From: Pseudoxanthomonas yeongjuensis
Lineage (GTDB): Bacteria; Pseudomonadota; Gammaproteobacteria; Xanthomonadales; Xanthomonadaceae
Reading direction: 5' to 3'
Assembly (NCBI RefSeq): GCF_010093345.1
Contig: NZ_PDWT01000001.1
Span: 1,054,001 to 1,118,000, forward strand
Length of the DNA: 64,000 bases
Shown here: positions 18,374 through 29,028 of the stretch, one piece after another
Layout: every line of letters begins with the position of its first letter
How positions within the stretch are numbered: the first letter of the stretch is position 1
Program-made: the position numbers and the translations under genes
The notes under the pieces: generated by a model
Told to the model about the DNA's origin: nothing
What the model saw: the letters and a program-made list of their open reading frames with translations, nothing else
Database searches by the model: none

Positions 18374-18871
18374 CTAGCCCGCCACCGCATCCAACCCACG
18401 TAGCGCCGCCGCCACCGTCTGCCGGCGCACCGCCTCGCGATCGCCGTCGAAATGGAAGACTTCGGCCCGGGCATAGCCGCCTCTTCGCTTCCAGCCTATC
18501 CACACCGTGCCAACGGGCTTGTCCTCGCTGCCGCCGCCGGGCCCGGCGATACCGGTCACCGCCACCGCGATGCTGGCGCCGGAATTGACCAGCGCGCCGG
18601 AGACCATTTCGATCACCGTTTCCCGGCTGACCGCGCCATGGGTCTCCAGGGTTTCCGGGCGCACCCCGAGCAAAGCCTGCTTGGCCTCGTAGCTGTAGGC
18701 GGCCATGCCGCAATCGAACCAGTCCGACGACCCGGCGATATCGGTCACGGCCTTGGCGATCCAGCCGCCGGTGCAGCTTTCCGCGGTGACCAGGCGGTGA
18801 TGCGAATCGCGCAGGCGCGCGCCCAGGGTTTCGGCGAGTTCGCGCAGATCGTTGTCGTCTGGAATGGACAT
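18374..18871 (-). CDS. pncC: Nicotinamide-nucleotide amidase (CinA C-terminal domain)
   Basis: A 165-residue stand-alone CinA C-terminal domain that deamidates nicotinamide mononucleotide in pyridine nucleotide recycling. Conserved blocks are LVTAESCTGGWIAKAVTDIAGSS, YSYEAKQALLGV, HGAVSRETVIEM and GIAGPGGGSEDKPVGTVWIG. The catalytic Ser is Ser32 in AESCTGG. No N-terminal MoCF-like domain is present, as in E. coli PncC. pncC next to lexA-recA is the usual order in this family of bacteria; here the DUF2975/HTH pair separates them. Confidence 0.95.
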   Translation of the reverse strand: MSIPDDNDLRELAETLGARLRDSHHRLVTAESCTGGWIAKAVTDIAGSSDWFDCGMAAYSYEAKQALLGVRPETLETHGAVSRETVIEMVSGALVNSGASIAVAVTGIAGPGGGSEDKPVGTVWIGWKRRGGYARAEVFHFDGDREAVRRQTVAAALRGLDAVAG

Positions 18872-18950
18872 CGGAATGGTTTCTGGAGAGGCGGCGTTGT
18901 CGTTGTATCCGAAAAGCACGGCGTTGTCTGCCGCACACCGCTTGCCATAA

Positions 18951-18981
18951 ACAAAACGGCCCGCCACTTCCGTGGCGGGCC
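18951..18981 (-). terminator. Intrinsic terminator of the TonB-dependent receptor gene
   Basis: A perfect 10-bp stem GGCCCGCCAC/GTGGCGGGCC (18958-18981) with a 4-base loop is followed on the minus strand by GTTTTGTTT. It starts 27 bp after the receptor stop codon. Confidence 0.9.
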
Positions 18982-19008
18982 GCTGCGGTTGGCTTCCTGT
19001 TGCGAGGG

Positions 19009-21591
19009 TCAATAACTGACGCGGAAAGTGACCCCGTACGTGCGCGGCGCGCCCAGGAACGCGTTCCAGTTGCCCGGCTGGATCGGCGCATCGAAACCGA
19101 CCTGCGTGTAGGTCTCGTCGGTCAGGTTCGCGCCCCACAGCTCGAACATCCAGCGCTTGTTCTGCGAACCGATGCCGATGCGGGCGTTGACCAGCGCATA
19201 GGCGCTCTGGATCTTCTGGATGTCCAGGTCCGAACCCGTGTTGTGCTCGGACAGGTACTTGGCGGCGATGTTGAAGCGGCCGACCAGGTTGCTGCCGATA
19301 TCCCGTTCGTAGGTCATCGACGCGGAGGCCGACCACTTCGGCGCGAAACTGATGTAGTTGCCAGGCAGCAGCGCCAGGTCCGCGTCCGGCAGTACGTCGT
19401 CGCCATACTTGGTGATCGCATAGGTCACGCCGCCCTGGAACATCAACCCCTTGAGGCCGGTCTGCCACAGGATGTCGGCTTCGACGCCCTTGGAAGTGAC
19501 CTCGGGAATCGAACGCACCACATAGCTGGTGCCCAGGAAGCTGTTGAGCTGGAAGTCGGTGTATTCCTGGAAGAACAAGGTGCCGTTCAACAGCAGGTTG
19601 CCATCCCTCCAGGTGGTCTTGGCGCCCAGTTCGTAGCTGTCCACGAACTCGCCCGGGAACGAAGTGTCGTCGACCGGCACGATGCCCGCGGTGCCGCTGG
19701 AGAGCCCATTGCTGGATTGCACGCGATCCAGGTTGAAGCCGCCGCCCTTGTAGCCGCGGGCGCCGGATACATAGGTCATGATCCGGTCGTTCCAGCGGTA
19801 GGCCGCCTTCAGCGTGCCGGACCATTCCTTCTCGGTGGAGCTCTGGTCGGTGGCGCGGCCGTTATGCAGTGCGTTGGCCCACGGCAGGCACATGTAACCC
19901 ACGATGTTGGGGGCGACCGCGCCAATCAGGGCCGCCTGCGTGGCCGGCGGCAACGCACCGAAATTGGGGATGCGCGCCGCCAGGGCGGCACCCACGCGTC
20001 CACCCGGATTGGCAAGCGTCGCGCCGCAACCGGCGCCGCCGTTGGGATTGCTGTAGAGGGACGTCAGATCCTTCTTGTCGTGGGTGTAGCGCAGGCCCAG
20101 GGTCAGGTCGAGCTGGTCGGTTGCATGGAAGGTGTTGTTGGTGAACAACGCCATGCTCTTCGCATCCTGGTCGTAAGCGTCCTGCGCACCATGGCCGACG
20201 AAATTGGTGCCGAAGGGCCGTCCGCTGACCTGCGAGAGGAAGATTGCCGGGTTGGCCTGGTTGACGGTGAGCCCGAACGGAGCCAGCTGCGCCGCCAGGC
20301 CGGCCAGCACTTGCGAGCCGACCAGCGTGGACAGGTAGGGCTCGTAGTCCGCACCGATCATGTACTGGTCGTTGCGCTTGAGTTTTTCGTCCGAATAGAA
20401 GAAGCCGACCATCCAGTCCAGGCGGTCGGAGGAGCCGGTCAGGCGGAATTCCTGGCTGAAGGTCTTGAAGGCGGTGGACGAACCATCATCGGCGCGACGC
20501 CAGAGCAGATCCGCTCCCGAGAAATCCAGGTCGATGCCGTTGATCGTCTTCCAGTCGCGGTAGGCGCTGATCGAGGTCAGCGTGGCGCCGTTGAACCAGG
20601 GGGTTTGCCAGTTCACTTCCGCCGAAACGCCCTTGTCCTTCACGTCCTGTTCGGTGCTGCGGTTCGCATAGGCGAGCCGGCGGTCCATGTCGGGGACCGG
20701 AATCACGCCGTTGCCGCCGGCGAGCGCGTTGATGATGCTGGCCGGGCCTGCCCCCGCCGCGCTGCGCTCATCGGTCACGCCGACGCAGCAATGCTCCTCG
20801 CGGCTGGTGTAGTCGGCGATGAAGTTGATGTCCAGGGTATCGCTGGGTTCCAGCAACAACTGGCCGCGCAGGGTCTGGAAGTTGCGGTCGCCGTCCTCGG
20901 TTTCCACGCGTGGGCCCTTGCCCGTGTTCACGTCGGTGATGCCATCGCGCGTGCGCTTGGCGGCATAGACGCGGAACGCGGCATTTTCGCCCAGGGCGTC
21001 GTTGTAGGCGCCGGAAACGCCGATCTCGCCATAGTTGCCCACGGTGATCTCGGCATCGGCGCTCTGCGAATAGCTGGGACGCCGGGTCATGACGCTGATC
21101 ACGCCGGCCGAAGTGTTCTTGCCGAACACGGTGCCCTGCGGCCCCTTCAGTACTTCGATGCGTTCGATCTCGCCCAGGTCGCCGAAGCCCACACCGGTTC
21201 GCGGGCGGTATACGCCATCGATGACCACGCCCACCGCCGATTCCAGACCTGCGTTGTCGCCGTTGGTGCCGACGCCGCGGATGCGGGCCGTGGTCTGCGA
21301 TTCATTGGTGGTGGAACTGACGTGCAGGCCGGGCACCAGCAATTGCACATCCTTGATGTCGGAAACGCCGGCGTCCTGCAACAGTTGCTCCGACAGCACG
21401 GTCATCGTGATCGGCACGTCCTGCAGGGCCTCCTCGCGCTTCTGCGCGGTCACGGTCATGGTGGCGAGCGTAGTGGGCTCCTCGTCGGCGCCAGTTGCGG
21501 CAACCTCCTGTGCGTGTACCTGCGGCATGACGCAGAGCGCGGCGAATACGGCGAGCGTGAGCGCTTTGTATTGCGGTTTTGAAACGACCAT
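19009..21591 (-). CDS. TonB-dependent outer-membrane receptor
   Basis: An 860-residue receptor. Residues 1-28 form a signal peptide ending in VHAQ. A TonB-box-like TMTVTAQKR follows at about 45, then the plug domain (ALQDVPITMTVL, RIRGVGTNGDN, VVIDGVYRPRTGVG, IEVLKGPQGTVFGKNTSAGVI). The rest is a 22-strand barrel ending GVTFRVSY with the terminal aromatic used for barrel assembly. The start at 21591 is chosen for GGAGGGG about 6 nt upstream and a proper signal peptide. The plug type is common in Lysobacter and sphingomonads for complex organic substrates rather than classic siderophores. Nothing nearby indicates the ligand. Confidence 0.96.
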   Translation of the reverse strand: MVVSKPQYKALTLAVFAALCVMPQVHAQEVAATGADEEPTTLATMTVTAQKREEALQDVPITMTVLSEQLLQDAGVSDIKDVQLLVPGLHVSSTTNESQTTARIRGVGTNGDNAGLESAVGVVIDGVYRPRTGVGFGDLGEIERIEVLKGPQGTVFGKNTSAGVISVMTRRPSYSQSADAEITVGNYGEIGVSGAYNDALGENAAFRVYAAKRTRDGITDVNTGKGPRVETEDGDRNFQTLRGQLLLEPSDTLDINFIADYTSREEHCCVGVTDERSAAGAGPASIINALAGGNGVIPVPDMDRRLAYANRSTEQDVKDKGVSAEVNWQTPWFNGATLTSISAYRDWKTINGIDLDFSGADLLWRRADDGSSTAFKTFSQEFRLTGSSDRLDWMVGFFYSDEKLKRNDQYMIGADYEPYLSTLVGSQVLAGLAAQLAPFGLTVNQANPAIFLSQVSGRPFGTNFVGHGAQDAYDQDAKSMALFTNNTFHATDQLDLTLGLRYTHDKKDLTSLYSNPNGGAGCGATLANPGGRVGAALAARIPNFGALPPATQAALIGAVAPNIVGYMCLPWANALHNGRATDQSSTEKEWSGTLKAAYRWNDRIMTYVSGARGYKGGGFNLDRVQSSNGLSSGTAGIVPVDDTSFPGEFVDSYELGAKTTWRDGNLLLNGTLFFQEYTDFQLNSFLGTSYVVRSIPEVTSKGVEADILWQTGLKGLMFQGGVTYAITKYGDDVLPDADLALLPGNYISFAPKWSASASMTYERDIGSNLVGRFNIAAKYLSEHNTGSDLDIQKIQSAYALVNARIGIGSQNKRWMFELWGANLTDETYTQVGFDAPIQPGNWNAFLGAPRTYGVTFRVSY

Positions 21592-21871
21592 GTTGTCCCC
21601 TCCCAGGGCCATCTAATCGCAAATGCGAAAGGATTTTCTGTGCGTGTGTTCTGTGTCCCCAAACATCTTGTAATGACCGGCGTTTTCCCCGCGCCGTAAC
21701 CTGAACTTAACATCATCCGTACGCTATCGCATATTGCACTGCACCCATACCGGGTTTCGTGGATCGGGATGGCATCATGTCATGATCGGTTCGCGGGCCC
21801 GCCCGCCGACCGCTAGACTTCCCGTCCCCCCAATTCCCGGCCCCTTCGACCTTGATTGCGACCCTTTGGCC

Positions 21872-24460
21872 GTGAGCGACCCTGCAGCCTCCCACACCCC
21901 GCTCATGAAGCAATTCTTCGCCGCAAAGGCGGAGTACCCGGACCTGTTGCTGCTGTTCCGCATGGGCGACTTCTACGAGTTGTTCTACGACGACGCGCGC
22001 AAGGCAGCGCGGCTGCTGGACATCACCCTGACCCAGCGCGGCAGCTCCGGCGGCGCGCCGATCCCGATGGCAGGCGTGCCCGTGCATGCCTACGAGGGCT
22101 ACCTGGCGCGGTTGGTGGCGCTGGGCGAATCGGTGGCCATCTGCGAGCAGATCGGCGACCCGGCCCAGGCCAAGGGCCTGGTCGAACGCAAGGTGGTGCG
22201 CATCGTCACCCCGGGCACGGTCACCGATGAGGCGCTGTTGAACGAGCGCCGCGACACCCTGCTCATGGCCGTATCGCGCGGAAAGACCGGGTACGGCCTG
22301 GCCTGGGCCGACCTCGCCGGCGGACGCTTTCTGGTCAATGAGGTGGAAAGTGCGGACGCGCTGGAAGCGGAGCTCTCGCGTCTCGAGCCTGCCGAGCTGC
22401 TGATCCCCGATGAAGAAGGCCTGCCGCTTTTCCTGCAGACCCGCACCGGGATGCGCCGACGTGCGCCCTGGTTGTTCGATGCCGACAGCGGCCGCCGCCA
22501 ACTGCTCAAATTCTTCGGTCTGCACGATCTGACCGGCTTCGGCATCGACGACCGGCCGTTGGCCACTGCCGCGGCAGGCGCCCTGCTCGGCTATGTCGAG
22601 GAAACCCAGAAGCAGCGCCTGCCGCACCTGACCGCGATCGCGGTGGAATCCTCGGGCGAGGCCATCGCCATGAACGCGGCCACCCGCCGCCACCTGGAAC
22701 TGGACACGCGCGTCGATGGCGACACCCGCAACACCCTGCTGGGCGTGCTGGACTCCACCATCAGCCCGATGGGCGGACGCCTGCTGCGGCGCTGGCTGCA
22801 TCGCCCGCTGCGCAACCGGCAGGTGCTGGGCGAACGCCACCAGGCAGTGGCGACGCTGATCGAAAGCCGCGCCGATGACAGCTTGCGCGAACGCTTCCGT
22901 GCGCTCGGCGACGTCGAACGCATCCTCACCCGCGTGGCCCTGCGCTCGGCGCGCCCGCGCGATATGTCCACGCTGCGCGATGGCCTGGCCCTGCTGCCCG
23001 ATATCCGCGAGGCGATCGCGTCGCTGGATTCGCCGCGCTTGAAGGCCCTGGCCACCGAACTGGGCGAACACGCCGCGACCGCCGCCCTGCTCGCCGATGC
23101 CGTCGCCGAACAGCCGCCCATGAAATTGAGCGACGGCGGCGTGATCGCTACCGGCTACGACGGGGAACTCGACGAACTGCGCCGGCTCAGCACCCACGCC
23201 GACCAGTTCCTGATCGACCTGGAAATCCGCGAGCGCGAGAGCAGCGGCATTCCCACGCTCAAGGTCGGCTACAACCGCGTGCACGGCTATTACATCGAGA
23301 TCAGCAAGGGCCAGGCCGGCAAGGCGCCGGTGCATTACACCCGCCGCCAGACCCTGACCGGCGCCGAGCGCTACATCACCGAGGAGCTGAAGAGCTTCGA
23401 GGACAAGGTGCTTTCCGCCCGCGAGCGTTCGCTGTCGCGCGAAAAACTGTTGTACGAAGGCTTGCTGGACGCGCTCAACCAGGACCTGGAACCGCTCAAG
23501 CGCTGCGCGGCGGCGTTGAGCGAACTCGACGTGCTGGCCGGTTTCGCCGAACGCGCGCAGGCACTGGACTGGTCGCAACCGGAACTGTGCGATGCGCCCG
23601 GCCTGCATATCGAACGCGGCCGCCACCCGGTGGTGGAAGCGGTACGCGAGGAACCGTTCGAGCCCAACGACCTGGTGTTCGGCGAAGACCGCCGCATGCT
23701 GGTCATCACCGGCCCGAACATGGGCGGCAAGAGCACCTACATGCGCCAGAACGCGCTGATCGTGCTGCTCGCGCACATCGGCAGCTTCGTGCCGGCAACG
23801 CGCGCGGCGATCGGACCGATCGACCGCATCCTGACCCGCATCGGCGCCGGCGACGACCTCGCCCGCGGCCAGTCCACCTTCATGGTCGAAATGAGCGAAA
23901 CCAGCTACATCCTCCACCACGCCACCCCGCAATCGCTGGTGCTGATGGACGAGATCGGCCGCGGCACCTCCACCTACGACGGCCTGGCCCTGGCCGATGC
24001 CGTGGCCCGGCACCTGGCCGCGACCAATCGCTGCTACACGCTGTTCGCCACCCATTACTTCGAACTTACCGCGCTGGCCGAACCGGGCAGCGGGATCGCC
24101 AACGTGCACCTGGATGCGGTGGAGCATCACGACAAGGAACGTGGCGACACCCTGGTATTCATGCACGCGGTCAAGGACGGCCCTGCCGACCGCAGTTTCG
24201 GCCTGCAGGTCGCCGCCCTCGCCGGCCTGCCCAAGGCCACCGTGCAGCAGGCCCGGCGTCGACTGGCGGAACTGGAACAGCGCGGCGGTGAAAGCCATGC
24301 CTTCCAGATGGCTCCGCAGGCACTGGACGCACCGCAGCAGTTCGGGTTGTTCGCCGCCGCGCCTTCCGCCGCGCAGGAAGCGCTGGCGGCGCTGGATCCC
24401 GACGAACTGACTCCCAAGCAGGCGCTGGAAGCCTTGTACCGGTTGAAGTCGCTGGGTTGA
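21872..24460 (+). CDS. mutS: DNA mismatch repair protein MutS
   Basis: An ATPase of 862 residues if started at GTG 21872. The mismatch-recognition motif [14 protein letters not shown] with its Phe-X-Glu is present, as are connector and lever/clamp domains, Walker [26 protein letters not shown] (Walker B) and the signature region [11 protein letters not shown]. The C-terminus ends near [16 protein letters not shown], the dimer/tetramer helix. The start is uncertain: an in-frame ATG at 21734 would add 46 residues with no MutS character, and the GTG lacks a clear Shine-Dalgarno sequence. Flanks are a divergent receptor gene and a REP element just after the stop. Confidence 0.97.
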   Translation: MSDPAASHTPLMKQFFAAKAEYPDLLLLFRMGDFYELFYDDARKAARLLDITLTQRGSSGGAPIPMAGVPVHAYEGYLARLVALGESVAICEQIGDPAQAKGLVERKVVRIVTPGTVTDEALLNERRDTLLMAVSRGKTGYGLAWADLAGGRFLVNEVESADALEAELSRLEPAELLIPDEEGLPLFLQTRTGMRRRAPWLFDADSGRRQLLKFFGLHDLTGFGIDDRPLATAAAGALLGYVEETQKQRLPHLTAIAVESSGEAIAMNAATRRHLELDTRVDGDTRNTLLGVLDSTISPMGGRLLRRWLHRPLRNRQVLGERHQAVATLIESRADDSLRERFRALGDVERILTRVALRSARPRDMSTLRDGLALLPDIREAIASLDSPRLKALATELGEHAATAALLADAVAEQPPMKLSDGGVIATGYDGELDELRRLSTHADQFLIDLEIRERESSGIPTLKVGYNRVHGYYIEISKGQAGKAPVHYTRRQTLTGAERYITEELKSFEDKVLSARERSLSREKLLYEGLLDALNQDLEPLKRCAAALSELDVLAGFAERAQALDWSQPELCDAPGLHIERGRHPVVEAVREEPFEPNDLVFGEDRRMLVITGPNMGGKSTYMRQNALIVLLAHIGSFVPATRAAIGPIDRILTRIGAGDDLARGQSTFMVEMSETSYILHHATPQSLVLMDEIGRGTSTYDGLALADAVARHLAATNRCYTLFATHYFELTALAEPGSGIANVHLDAVEHHDKERGDTLVFMHAVKDGPADRSFGLQVAALAGLPKATVQQARRRLAELEQRGGESHAFQMAPQALDAPQQFGLFAAAPSAAQEALAALDPDELTPKQALEALYRLKSLG

Positions 24461-24483
24461 ACCGCGTTCAACGGCTTCCCCTC

Positions 24484-24557
24484 GTAGGAGCGCCCCTTGG
24501 GCGCGATGCTTTATGTCGAGACAGCGAAAGAGCATCGCGCCCAAGGGGCGCTCCTAC
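24484..24557. repeat. REP-type inverted repeat (GTAG head)
   Basis: Two perfect 27-bp arms begin GTAGGAGCGCCCCTTGGGCG and end CTCCTAC, around a short loop. Each arm can itself fold. It lies in the 296-bp mutS-katA interval; the remainder of that interval holds no recognisable gene. Confidence 0.85.
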
Positions 24558-24756
24558 GGCGGTGAGGATCTTTTCGGGGAATCCGCCAGGAATATTTTTC
24601 GCCTGGCCGCTTCAGCGGTGGAAAGCCCACAAGTCCACATCGCAGCGGATGCCCACCATAGCCGGCTGCTATCGAATTCTCCCGTACATTCGATTTCCAC
24701 TGTCATGACCAATGGCGTAGGTTGGCGTGCCTAGCCGCCGTCACATGGAGCCCGCG

Positions 24757-26223
24757 ATGAGCAAGCCGTCAGACAACGAGAAGAAATGCCCGGTCACCCA
24801 TCTCACCACGCAGTTCGGCGCTCCGGTGCCCGACAACCAGAACAGCCTCACCGCCGGCCCACGCGGTCCGCTGCTGTCGCAGGACGTGTGGCTCAACGAA
24901 AAGCTCGCCAACTTCGTCCGCGAAGTGATTCCGGAGCGGCGCATGCACGCCAAGGGCTCCGGCGCCTTCGGCACCTTCACCGTGACCCACGACATCACCC
25001 AATACACCCGCGCGAAGATCTTCAGCGCGGTCGGCAAGAAGACCGAGATGTTCGCCCGCTTCACCACCGTGGCCGGCGAGCGCGGCGCGGCCGACGCCGA
25101 GCGCGACATCCGCGGCTTCGCGCTGAAGTTCTACACCGAGGAAGGCAACTGGGACATGGTGGGCAACAACACCCCGGTGTTCTTCATCCGCGACCCGCGC
25201 AAGTTCCCCGACCTCAACAAGGCGGTCAAGCGCGACCCGCGCACCAACCTGCGTTCGGCCACCAACAACTGGGACTGGTGGACGCTGCTGCCCGAGGCCC
25301 TGCACCAGGTCACCATCGTCATGAGCGACCGCGGCATTCCGGCCAGCTACCGCCACATGCACGGCTTCGGCTCGCACACCTACAGCTTCTGGAACGGAAA
25401 GGGCGAACGCTACTGGGTGAAGTTCCACTTCCGCACCCAGCAGGGCATCAAGAACCTGACCGACGCCGAAGCCGGCGACATCGTCGGCAAGGATCGCGAA
25501 AGCCACCAGCGCGACCTGTTCGATGCGATCGAGCGCGGCGACTTCCCGAAATGGAAGATGTACATCCAGGTCATGCCCGAGACCGACGCGGAAAAGGTGC
25601 CCTACCACCCCTTCGACCTGACCAAGGTGTGGCCGAAGGGCGACTACCCGCTGATCGAGGTCGGCGAGTTCGAACTCAACAAGAACCCGGAAAATTTCTT
25701 CGCCGACGTCGAGCAGAGCGCGTTCGCACCGGGCAACCTGGTGCCGGGCATCAGCGTGTCGCCGGACAAGATGCTGCAGGCGCGCCTGTTCAACTACGCC
25801 GATGCGCAGCGCTACCGCCTGGGCGTGAACTACCACCAGATCCCGGTCAACGCCGCGCGCTGCCCGGTGCACAGCAACCACCGCGACGGCGCCGGCCGCA
25901 TGGACGGCAATTACGGCGGCCTGCCGCACTACGAACCCAACAGCTTCAACCAGTGGCAGGAGCAGCCCCAGTACCGCGAGCCACCGCTGAAGATCAATGG
26001 CGACGCGGACTGGTGGAACTATCGCGACGACGACGCCAACTACTACAAGCAGCCCGGCGATCTGTTCCGGCTGATGACGCCGGCGCAACAACAGGTGCTG
26101 TTCGACAACACCGCCCGTGCGATGGGCGACGCGCCGGACTTCATCAAGCAACGCCACGTCGACAACTGCAGCAAGGCCGACCCGGCCTACGGCGCTGGGG
26201 TGGCCAAGGCATTGGGCCTGTAG
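24757..26223 (+). CDS. Monofunctional heme catalase
   Basis: A 488-residue small-subunit (clade 3) catalase that dismutates hydrogen peroxide. The distal His64 lies in [14 protein letters not shown], Asn137 in [10 protein letters not shown], and the proximal heme-ligand Tyr347 in [14 protein letters not shown]. The NADPH-binding-region residues [14 protein letters not shown] are also present. No signal peptide is seen, so it is cytoplasmic. The start at 24757 has GGAG 8 nt upstream; ATG 24745 would add four residues. It is followed by a strong terminator, so it is probably a single-gene transcript. No OxyR gene is adjacent. Confidence 0.97.
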   Translation: MSKPSDNEKKCPVTHLTTQFGAPVPDNQNSLTAGPRGPLLSQDVWLNEKLANFVREVIPERRMHAKGSGAFGTFTVTHDITQYTRAKIFSAVGKKTEMFARFTTVAGERGAADAERDIRGFALKFYTEEGNWDMVGNNTPVFFIRDPRKFPDLNKAVKRDPRTNLRSATNNWDWWTLLPEALHQVTIVMSDRGIPASYRHMHGFGSHTYSFWNGKGERYWVKFHFRTQQGIKNLTDAEAGDIVGKDRESHQRDLFDAIERGDFPKWKMYIQVMPETDAEKVPYHPFDLTKVWPKGDYPLIEVGEFELNKNPENFFADVEQSAFAPGNLVPGISVSPDKMLQARLFNYADAQRYRLGVNYHQIPVNAARCPVHSNHRDGAGRMDGNYGGLPHYEPNSFNQWQEQPQYREPPLKINGDADWWNYRDDDANYYKQPGDLFRLMTPAQQQVLFDNTARAMGDAPDFIKQRHVDNCSKADPAYGAGVAKALGL

Positions 26224-26250
26224 CCGGGAAAATCGCGATCCATGCCTCCG

Positions 26251-26274
26251 GGGCGGCCAATGGCCGCCCTTTTT
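26251..26274 (+). terminator. Intrinsic terminator of the catalase gene
   Basis: The stem GGGCGGCCA/TGGCCGCCC with a 1-base centre is followed by TTTTTC, 27 bp after the catalase stop. Confidence 0.9.
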
Positions 26275-26410
26275 CTTCACGGCCCACTCACGTTGCGCAT
26301 CGATGGCCCGGGACCGCCGCGCACATCGCGGCCCGGGACGTCGTTTGCACATTGAATGGCGCTAGGATGTTTCTCCCGCCCTACCCCAACGTCCTGGAGG
26401 ACGCCTGCCC

Positions 26411-27028
26411 ATGAGCAACCCATCGCTGACCGACGAACTTTTCGCGCAACTGCAAGGCGCTCCGCTGCAGCAGGTGTCGCAGCAACTGGGCATCGGCCAG
26501 ACCCAGGCCGCGGGTGCGATCAGCGCCGCCCTGCCCCTGCTGATGGGCGCACTGGGCAAGAACGCGGCCGAGCCGCAAGGCGCGGAAGCGTTGTTCGGCG
26601 CGTTGCAGCGCGACCACGCCGGCCTGGACCTGGGCAGCGTGCTGGGCGCGGTGCTGGGCAGTGGCGGCAGCGTGCCGACCCGGAACGATGGCGGCGCGAT
26701 CCTGGGCCATATCTTCGGCGGCAGCCAGCCGCGCGCCGAAGCCAGCCTCGGCCAGGCCACCGGCCTGGGCGGCGACAAGGCCGGCATGCTGATGAAGATC
26801 CTGGCCCCGATCGTGCTTTCGTTCCTGGCCCAGCGCTTCCTGGGACAGGGCAATGCCAGCCCGTCGGGTCTCAGCCAGGTACTGGGACAGGAACGCCAGT
26901 CGGTGCAGCAGCAAGGCGGCCTGGGTGGCGGCCTGTTGGGCGCCGTGCTCGACCAGGACGGCGACGGCCAGTTGGGCCTCGGCGACATCCTCAAGATCGG
27001 CGGCGGTTTGCTGGGCGGCAAGCGCTGA
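26411..27028 (+). CDS. DUF937 domain protein
   Basis: A 205-residue protein. The N-terminal part has the DUF937 pattern (LFAQLQGAPLQQVSQQLGIG, AISAALPLLMGALGKNA). The middle has Gly-rich spacers and a helical stretch MLMKILAPIVLSFLAQRFLG. The C-terminus contains DQDGDGQLGLGDIL, which resembles a single EF-hand or dockerin calcium loop, as often seen in this family. There is no signal peptide. Function is unknown for the family. It is preceded by GGAGGACG about 9 nt before the start and stands alone between catalase and the ribosomal operon. Confidence 0.9.
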   Translation: MSNPSLTDELFAQLQGAPLQQVSQQLGIGQTQAAGAISAALPLLMGALGKNAAEPQGAEALFGALQRDHAGLDLGSVLGAVLGSGGSVPTRNDGGAILGHIFGGSQPRAEASLGQATGLGGDKAGMLMKILAPIVLSFLAQRFLGQGNASPSGLSQVLGQERQSVQQQGGLGGGLLGAVLDQDGDGQLGLGDILKIGGGLLGGKR

Positions 27029-27091
27029 GCCGCGCGCAATTTCCACGCCCGAGACAATTTTCACGAATTACCGATAAGGATCGTCATCCCC

Positions 27092-27165
27092 GTAGGAGCG
27101 GGCCTTGCCCGCGATGCTCTTCCGCGATCTGGTCGAAGAGCATCGCGGGCAAGGCCCGCTCCTAC
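27092..27165. repeat. REP-type inverted repeat (GTAG head)
   Basis: Perfect arms begin GTAGGAGCGGGCCTTGCCCG and end CTCCTAC. The same sequence class as the elements at 30093 and 32641. Confidence 0.85.
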
Positions 27166-27177
27166 GGCGCAATGCCA

Positions 27178-27207
27178 CAAAAAAGCCATCCGCGAGGATG
27201 GCTTTTT
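27178..27207. terminator. Bidirectional intrinsic terminator
   Basis: The 12-bp stem AAAAAGCCATCC/GGATGGCTTTTT has a 4-base loop. It can end hslR transcription on the minus strand (stop 27217) and DUF937-gene transcription on the plus strand. Confidence 0.85.
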
Positions 27208-27216
27208 GCATGCGCT

Positions 27217-27612
27217 TCACAGCGCGTCGATATCGCCCAATGCCTGGATCAGGCGGCGCGCACGCTTGTCGGGCTTGTGCTCCGGCGCGCGATAGCCGTT
27301 GCGTTCCATCGCGCGTTGCGCGCGCAGCTGTTCGCGTCTGGTCCGCGACTCCTCGCTTTCCGCATACAGGCCCTGGGCGATGCTGGCCGGGCCACGCTGT
27401 TCGCTCAATGCCAATACGGAAATTTCGAAGTATTCCTCGCCACGCGCGATCTTCAGCGAATCCCCGGGGCGCACCGTGCGTGAAGGCTTCGCGCGTTGGC
27501 CGGCCACTTCCACTTTTCCGGTTTCCACCGCCTGTTTGGCCAGGCTGCGGGTCTTGAAGAAACGCGCGGCCCAGAGCCAGATGTCGAGCCGTAGGGTTGT
27601 CGATTCGGTCAT
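27217..27612 (-). CDS. hslR: Ribosome-associated heat shock protein Hsp15 (S4 domain)
   Basis: A 131-residue RNA-binding protein that in E. coli binds free 50S subunits carrying stalled peptidyl-tRNA. The S4 domain is at about 8-70 (RLDIWLWAARFFKTRSLAKQAVETGKVEV). The C-terminal half is highly basic (RTRREQLRAQRAMERNGYRAPEHKPDKRARR). The start at 27612 is the first ATG before conserved sequence. It follows rplS with a hairpin between them, so it may be only partly co-transcribed with the ribosomal operon. Confidence 0.9.
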   Translation of the reverse strand: MTESTTLRLDIWLWAARFFKTRSLAKQAVETGKVEVAGQRAKPSRTVRPGDSLKIARGEEYFEISVLALSEQRGPASIAQGLYAESEESRTRREQLRAQRAMERNGYRAPEHKPDKRARRLIQALGDIDAL

Positions 27613-27649
27613 CGCATCGCGGTGTCGGGAGGAACGGCCCATTATCCTC

Positions 27650-27678
27650 CAAAGCAAACGGCCACCCGAAGGTGGCCG
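27650..27678 (-). terminator. Hairpin after rplS
   Basis: The stem CGGCCACC/GGTGGCCG with a short loop is followed on the minus strand by TTTGCTTT. Probably an intrinsic terminator or attenuator between rplS and hslR. Confidence 0.6.
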
Positions 27679-27705
27679 TCGCGACGACACATGGAAGCGT
27701 CGTAA

Positions 27706-28110
27706 TTACTCGGCGGCCGCAGCCGTCGCGGCCGCCTTGGCGCGGGCGTTGCCGGCCAGGTCTTCCTTGATGCGCGCCTTCTTGCCTTCCAGGTCGCGCA
27801 GGTAGTACAGCTTGCCGGCGCGGACCTTACCGCGGCGCTTCACTTCGACCGAGTCGATCATCGCGCTGTGGGTCTGGAACACGCGCTCGACGCCGAACCC
27901 GTGCGAGATCTTGCGCACGGTGAAGGCGGAGTTGAGGCCGGCGTTCTTCTTGCCGATGACCACGCCTTCATAGGCCTGGACGCGCTCGCGGTTGCCTTCC
28001 TTCACCTTCACGTTGACGACGACGGTGTCACCGGGGCCGAAGGCGGGCAGTTCGCGCTTGATCTGGGCGGCTTCGAATTCAGCCAGGATGTTCATGTTGA
28101 GCTTGGTCAT
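27706..28110 (-). CDS. rplS: Large ribosomal subunit protein bL19
   Basis: A 134-residue protein at the 30S-50S interface. Conserved sequence includes [48 protein letters not shown] and [18 protein letters not shown]. The C-terminus has an Ala-rich extension. The start at 28110 precedes [20 protein letters not shown]. Last of the classic rpsP-rimM-trmD-rplS cluster. Confidence 0.98.
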   Translation of the reverse strand: MTKLNMNILAEFEAAQIKRELPAFGPGDTVVVNVKVKEGNRERVQAYEGVVIGKKNAGLNSAFTVRKISHGFGVERVFQTHSAMIDSVEVKRRGKVRAGKLYYLRDLEGKKARIKEDLAGNARAKAAATAAAAE

Positions 28111-28263
28111 GGTGGCACCGTAGAAGTGTCGTGGGCGTGTCGTTCGACAACTGGAATCTGATGCAGTCACCGGATTGTGCTGCACGATATTATTGTGGGT
28201 TCCCCGGCACTGGACCGCCGCGAGCCGAGCATAATACTGGAATTTCCCTTGTGTTGCGAGGGG

Positions 28264-29025
28264 TTAGCCTTGTTTTTGGCCGGCCGCTTCCCATTCATGG
28301 CGAAAGGCCTGCAACAGGGCACGGTCGGCCTTGGAGAGCCCTTCCTCATTCAGCAGGTCCGGGCGGCGCAGCCAGGTGCGGCCCAGGGCCTGCTGGCGCC
28401 GCCAGCGGGCGATGGCGGCATGGTCGCCCGAACGCAGCACCGCTGGCACATCGCCCAGGACGTGACTGGCAGGATGGGTGTAGTGCGGGCAATCCAGCAG
28501 CCCATCGGCCTCGAAACTGTCCTGGGCGGCGGATTCGGCATCGTTCAAGGCGCCTTCCTGCAACCGTGCGACCGCATCGATCACCACGGCCGCCGCCAGC
28601 TCGCCGCCGGACAGCACGTAGTCGCCGATGGAGATCTCCTCGTCCACCTCAGTCGCGACCAGGCGTTCGTCGATGCCTTCGTAGCGTCCGCACAACAGGA
28701 TCAGACGCGGTCGCGCGGCCAGTTCGCGGACTTTCTTCTGGGTCAGCGGCGCGCCCTGCGGGGTCAGGTAGATGACTGCAGCCGGTTGCGTATCGGCTGC
28801 GCGTGCCGCCGCCAGGCAGGCCTGCAAGGGCTCGATCATCATCACCATGCCCGGGCCGCCGCCGAACGGGCGGTCGTCCACGCGCCGATAGCCGCCCTGC
28901 GCGTGGTCTCGCGGATTCCAGCCCTGCAGCGACAGCAATCCGCGCTCCTGCGCCCGCCCGACCACACCGAAACCCGCGCATTGCGCGATGAATTCGGGGA
29001 ATAGGCTGATGACGTCGATGCGCAT
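28264..29025 (-). CDS. trmD: tRNA (guanine37-N1)-methyltransferase TrmD
   Basis: A 253-residue SPOUT-class enzyme that methylates G37 to prevent frameshifting. The deep trefoil-knot motifs are present: [26 protein letters not shown] and [14 protein letters not shown]. The N-terminus [12 protein letters not shown] starts at ATG 29025. The region just upstream on this strand is a CT-rich heptad repeat with no Shine-Dalgarno sequence. The open frame continues in phase through the repeat to ATG 29121, which does have GAAGG about 8 nt upstream, so an N-terminally extended form is possible (see findings). The gap to rimM (159 bp) is unusually long for this operon. Confidence 0.97.
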   Translation of the reverse strand: MRIDVISLFPEFIAQCAGFGVVGRAQERGLLSLQGWNPRDHAQGGYRRVDDRPFGGGPGMVMMIEPLQACLAAARAADTQPAAVIYLTPQGAPLTQKKVRELAARPRLILLCGRYEGIDERLVATEVDEEISIGDYVLSGGELAAAVVIDAVARLQEGALNDAESAAQDSFEADGLLDCPHYTHPASHVLGDVPAVLRSGDHAAIARWRRQQALGRTWLRRPDLLNEEGLSKADRALLQAFRHEWEAAGQKQG

Positions 29026-29028
29026 GTT

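Noticed and set aside
19000..21582. 860-codon open frame opposite the TonB-dependent receptor
   Set aside because: The minus-strand receptor has signal peptide, plug and barrel motifs; the opposite frame has none.
21713..24544. 943-codon minus-strand open frame opposite mutS
   Set aside because: mutS is unmistakable, and the opposite frame is low in motifs and crosses the REP element.
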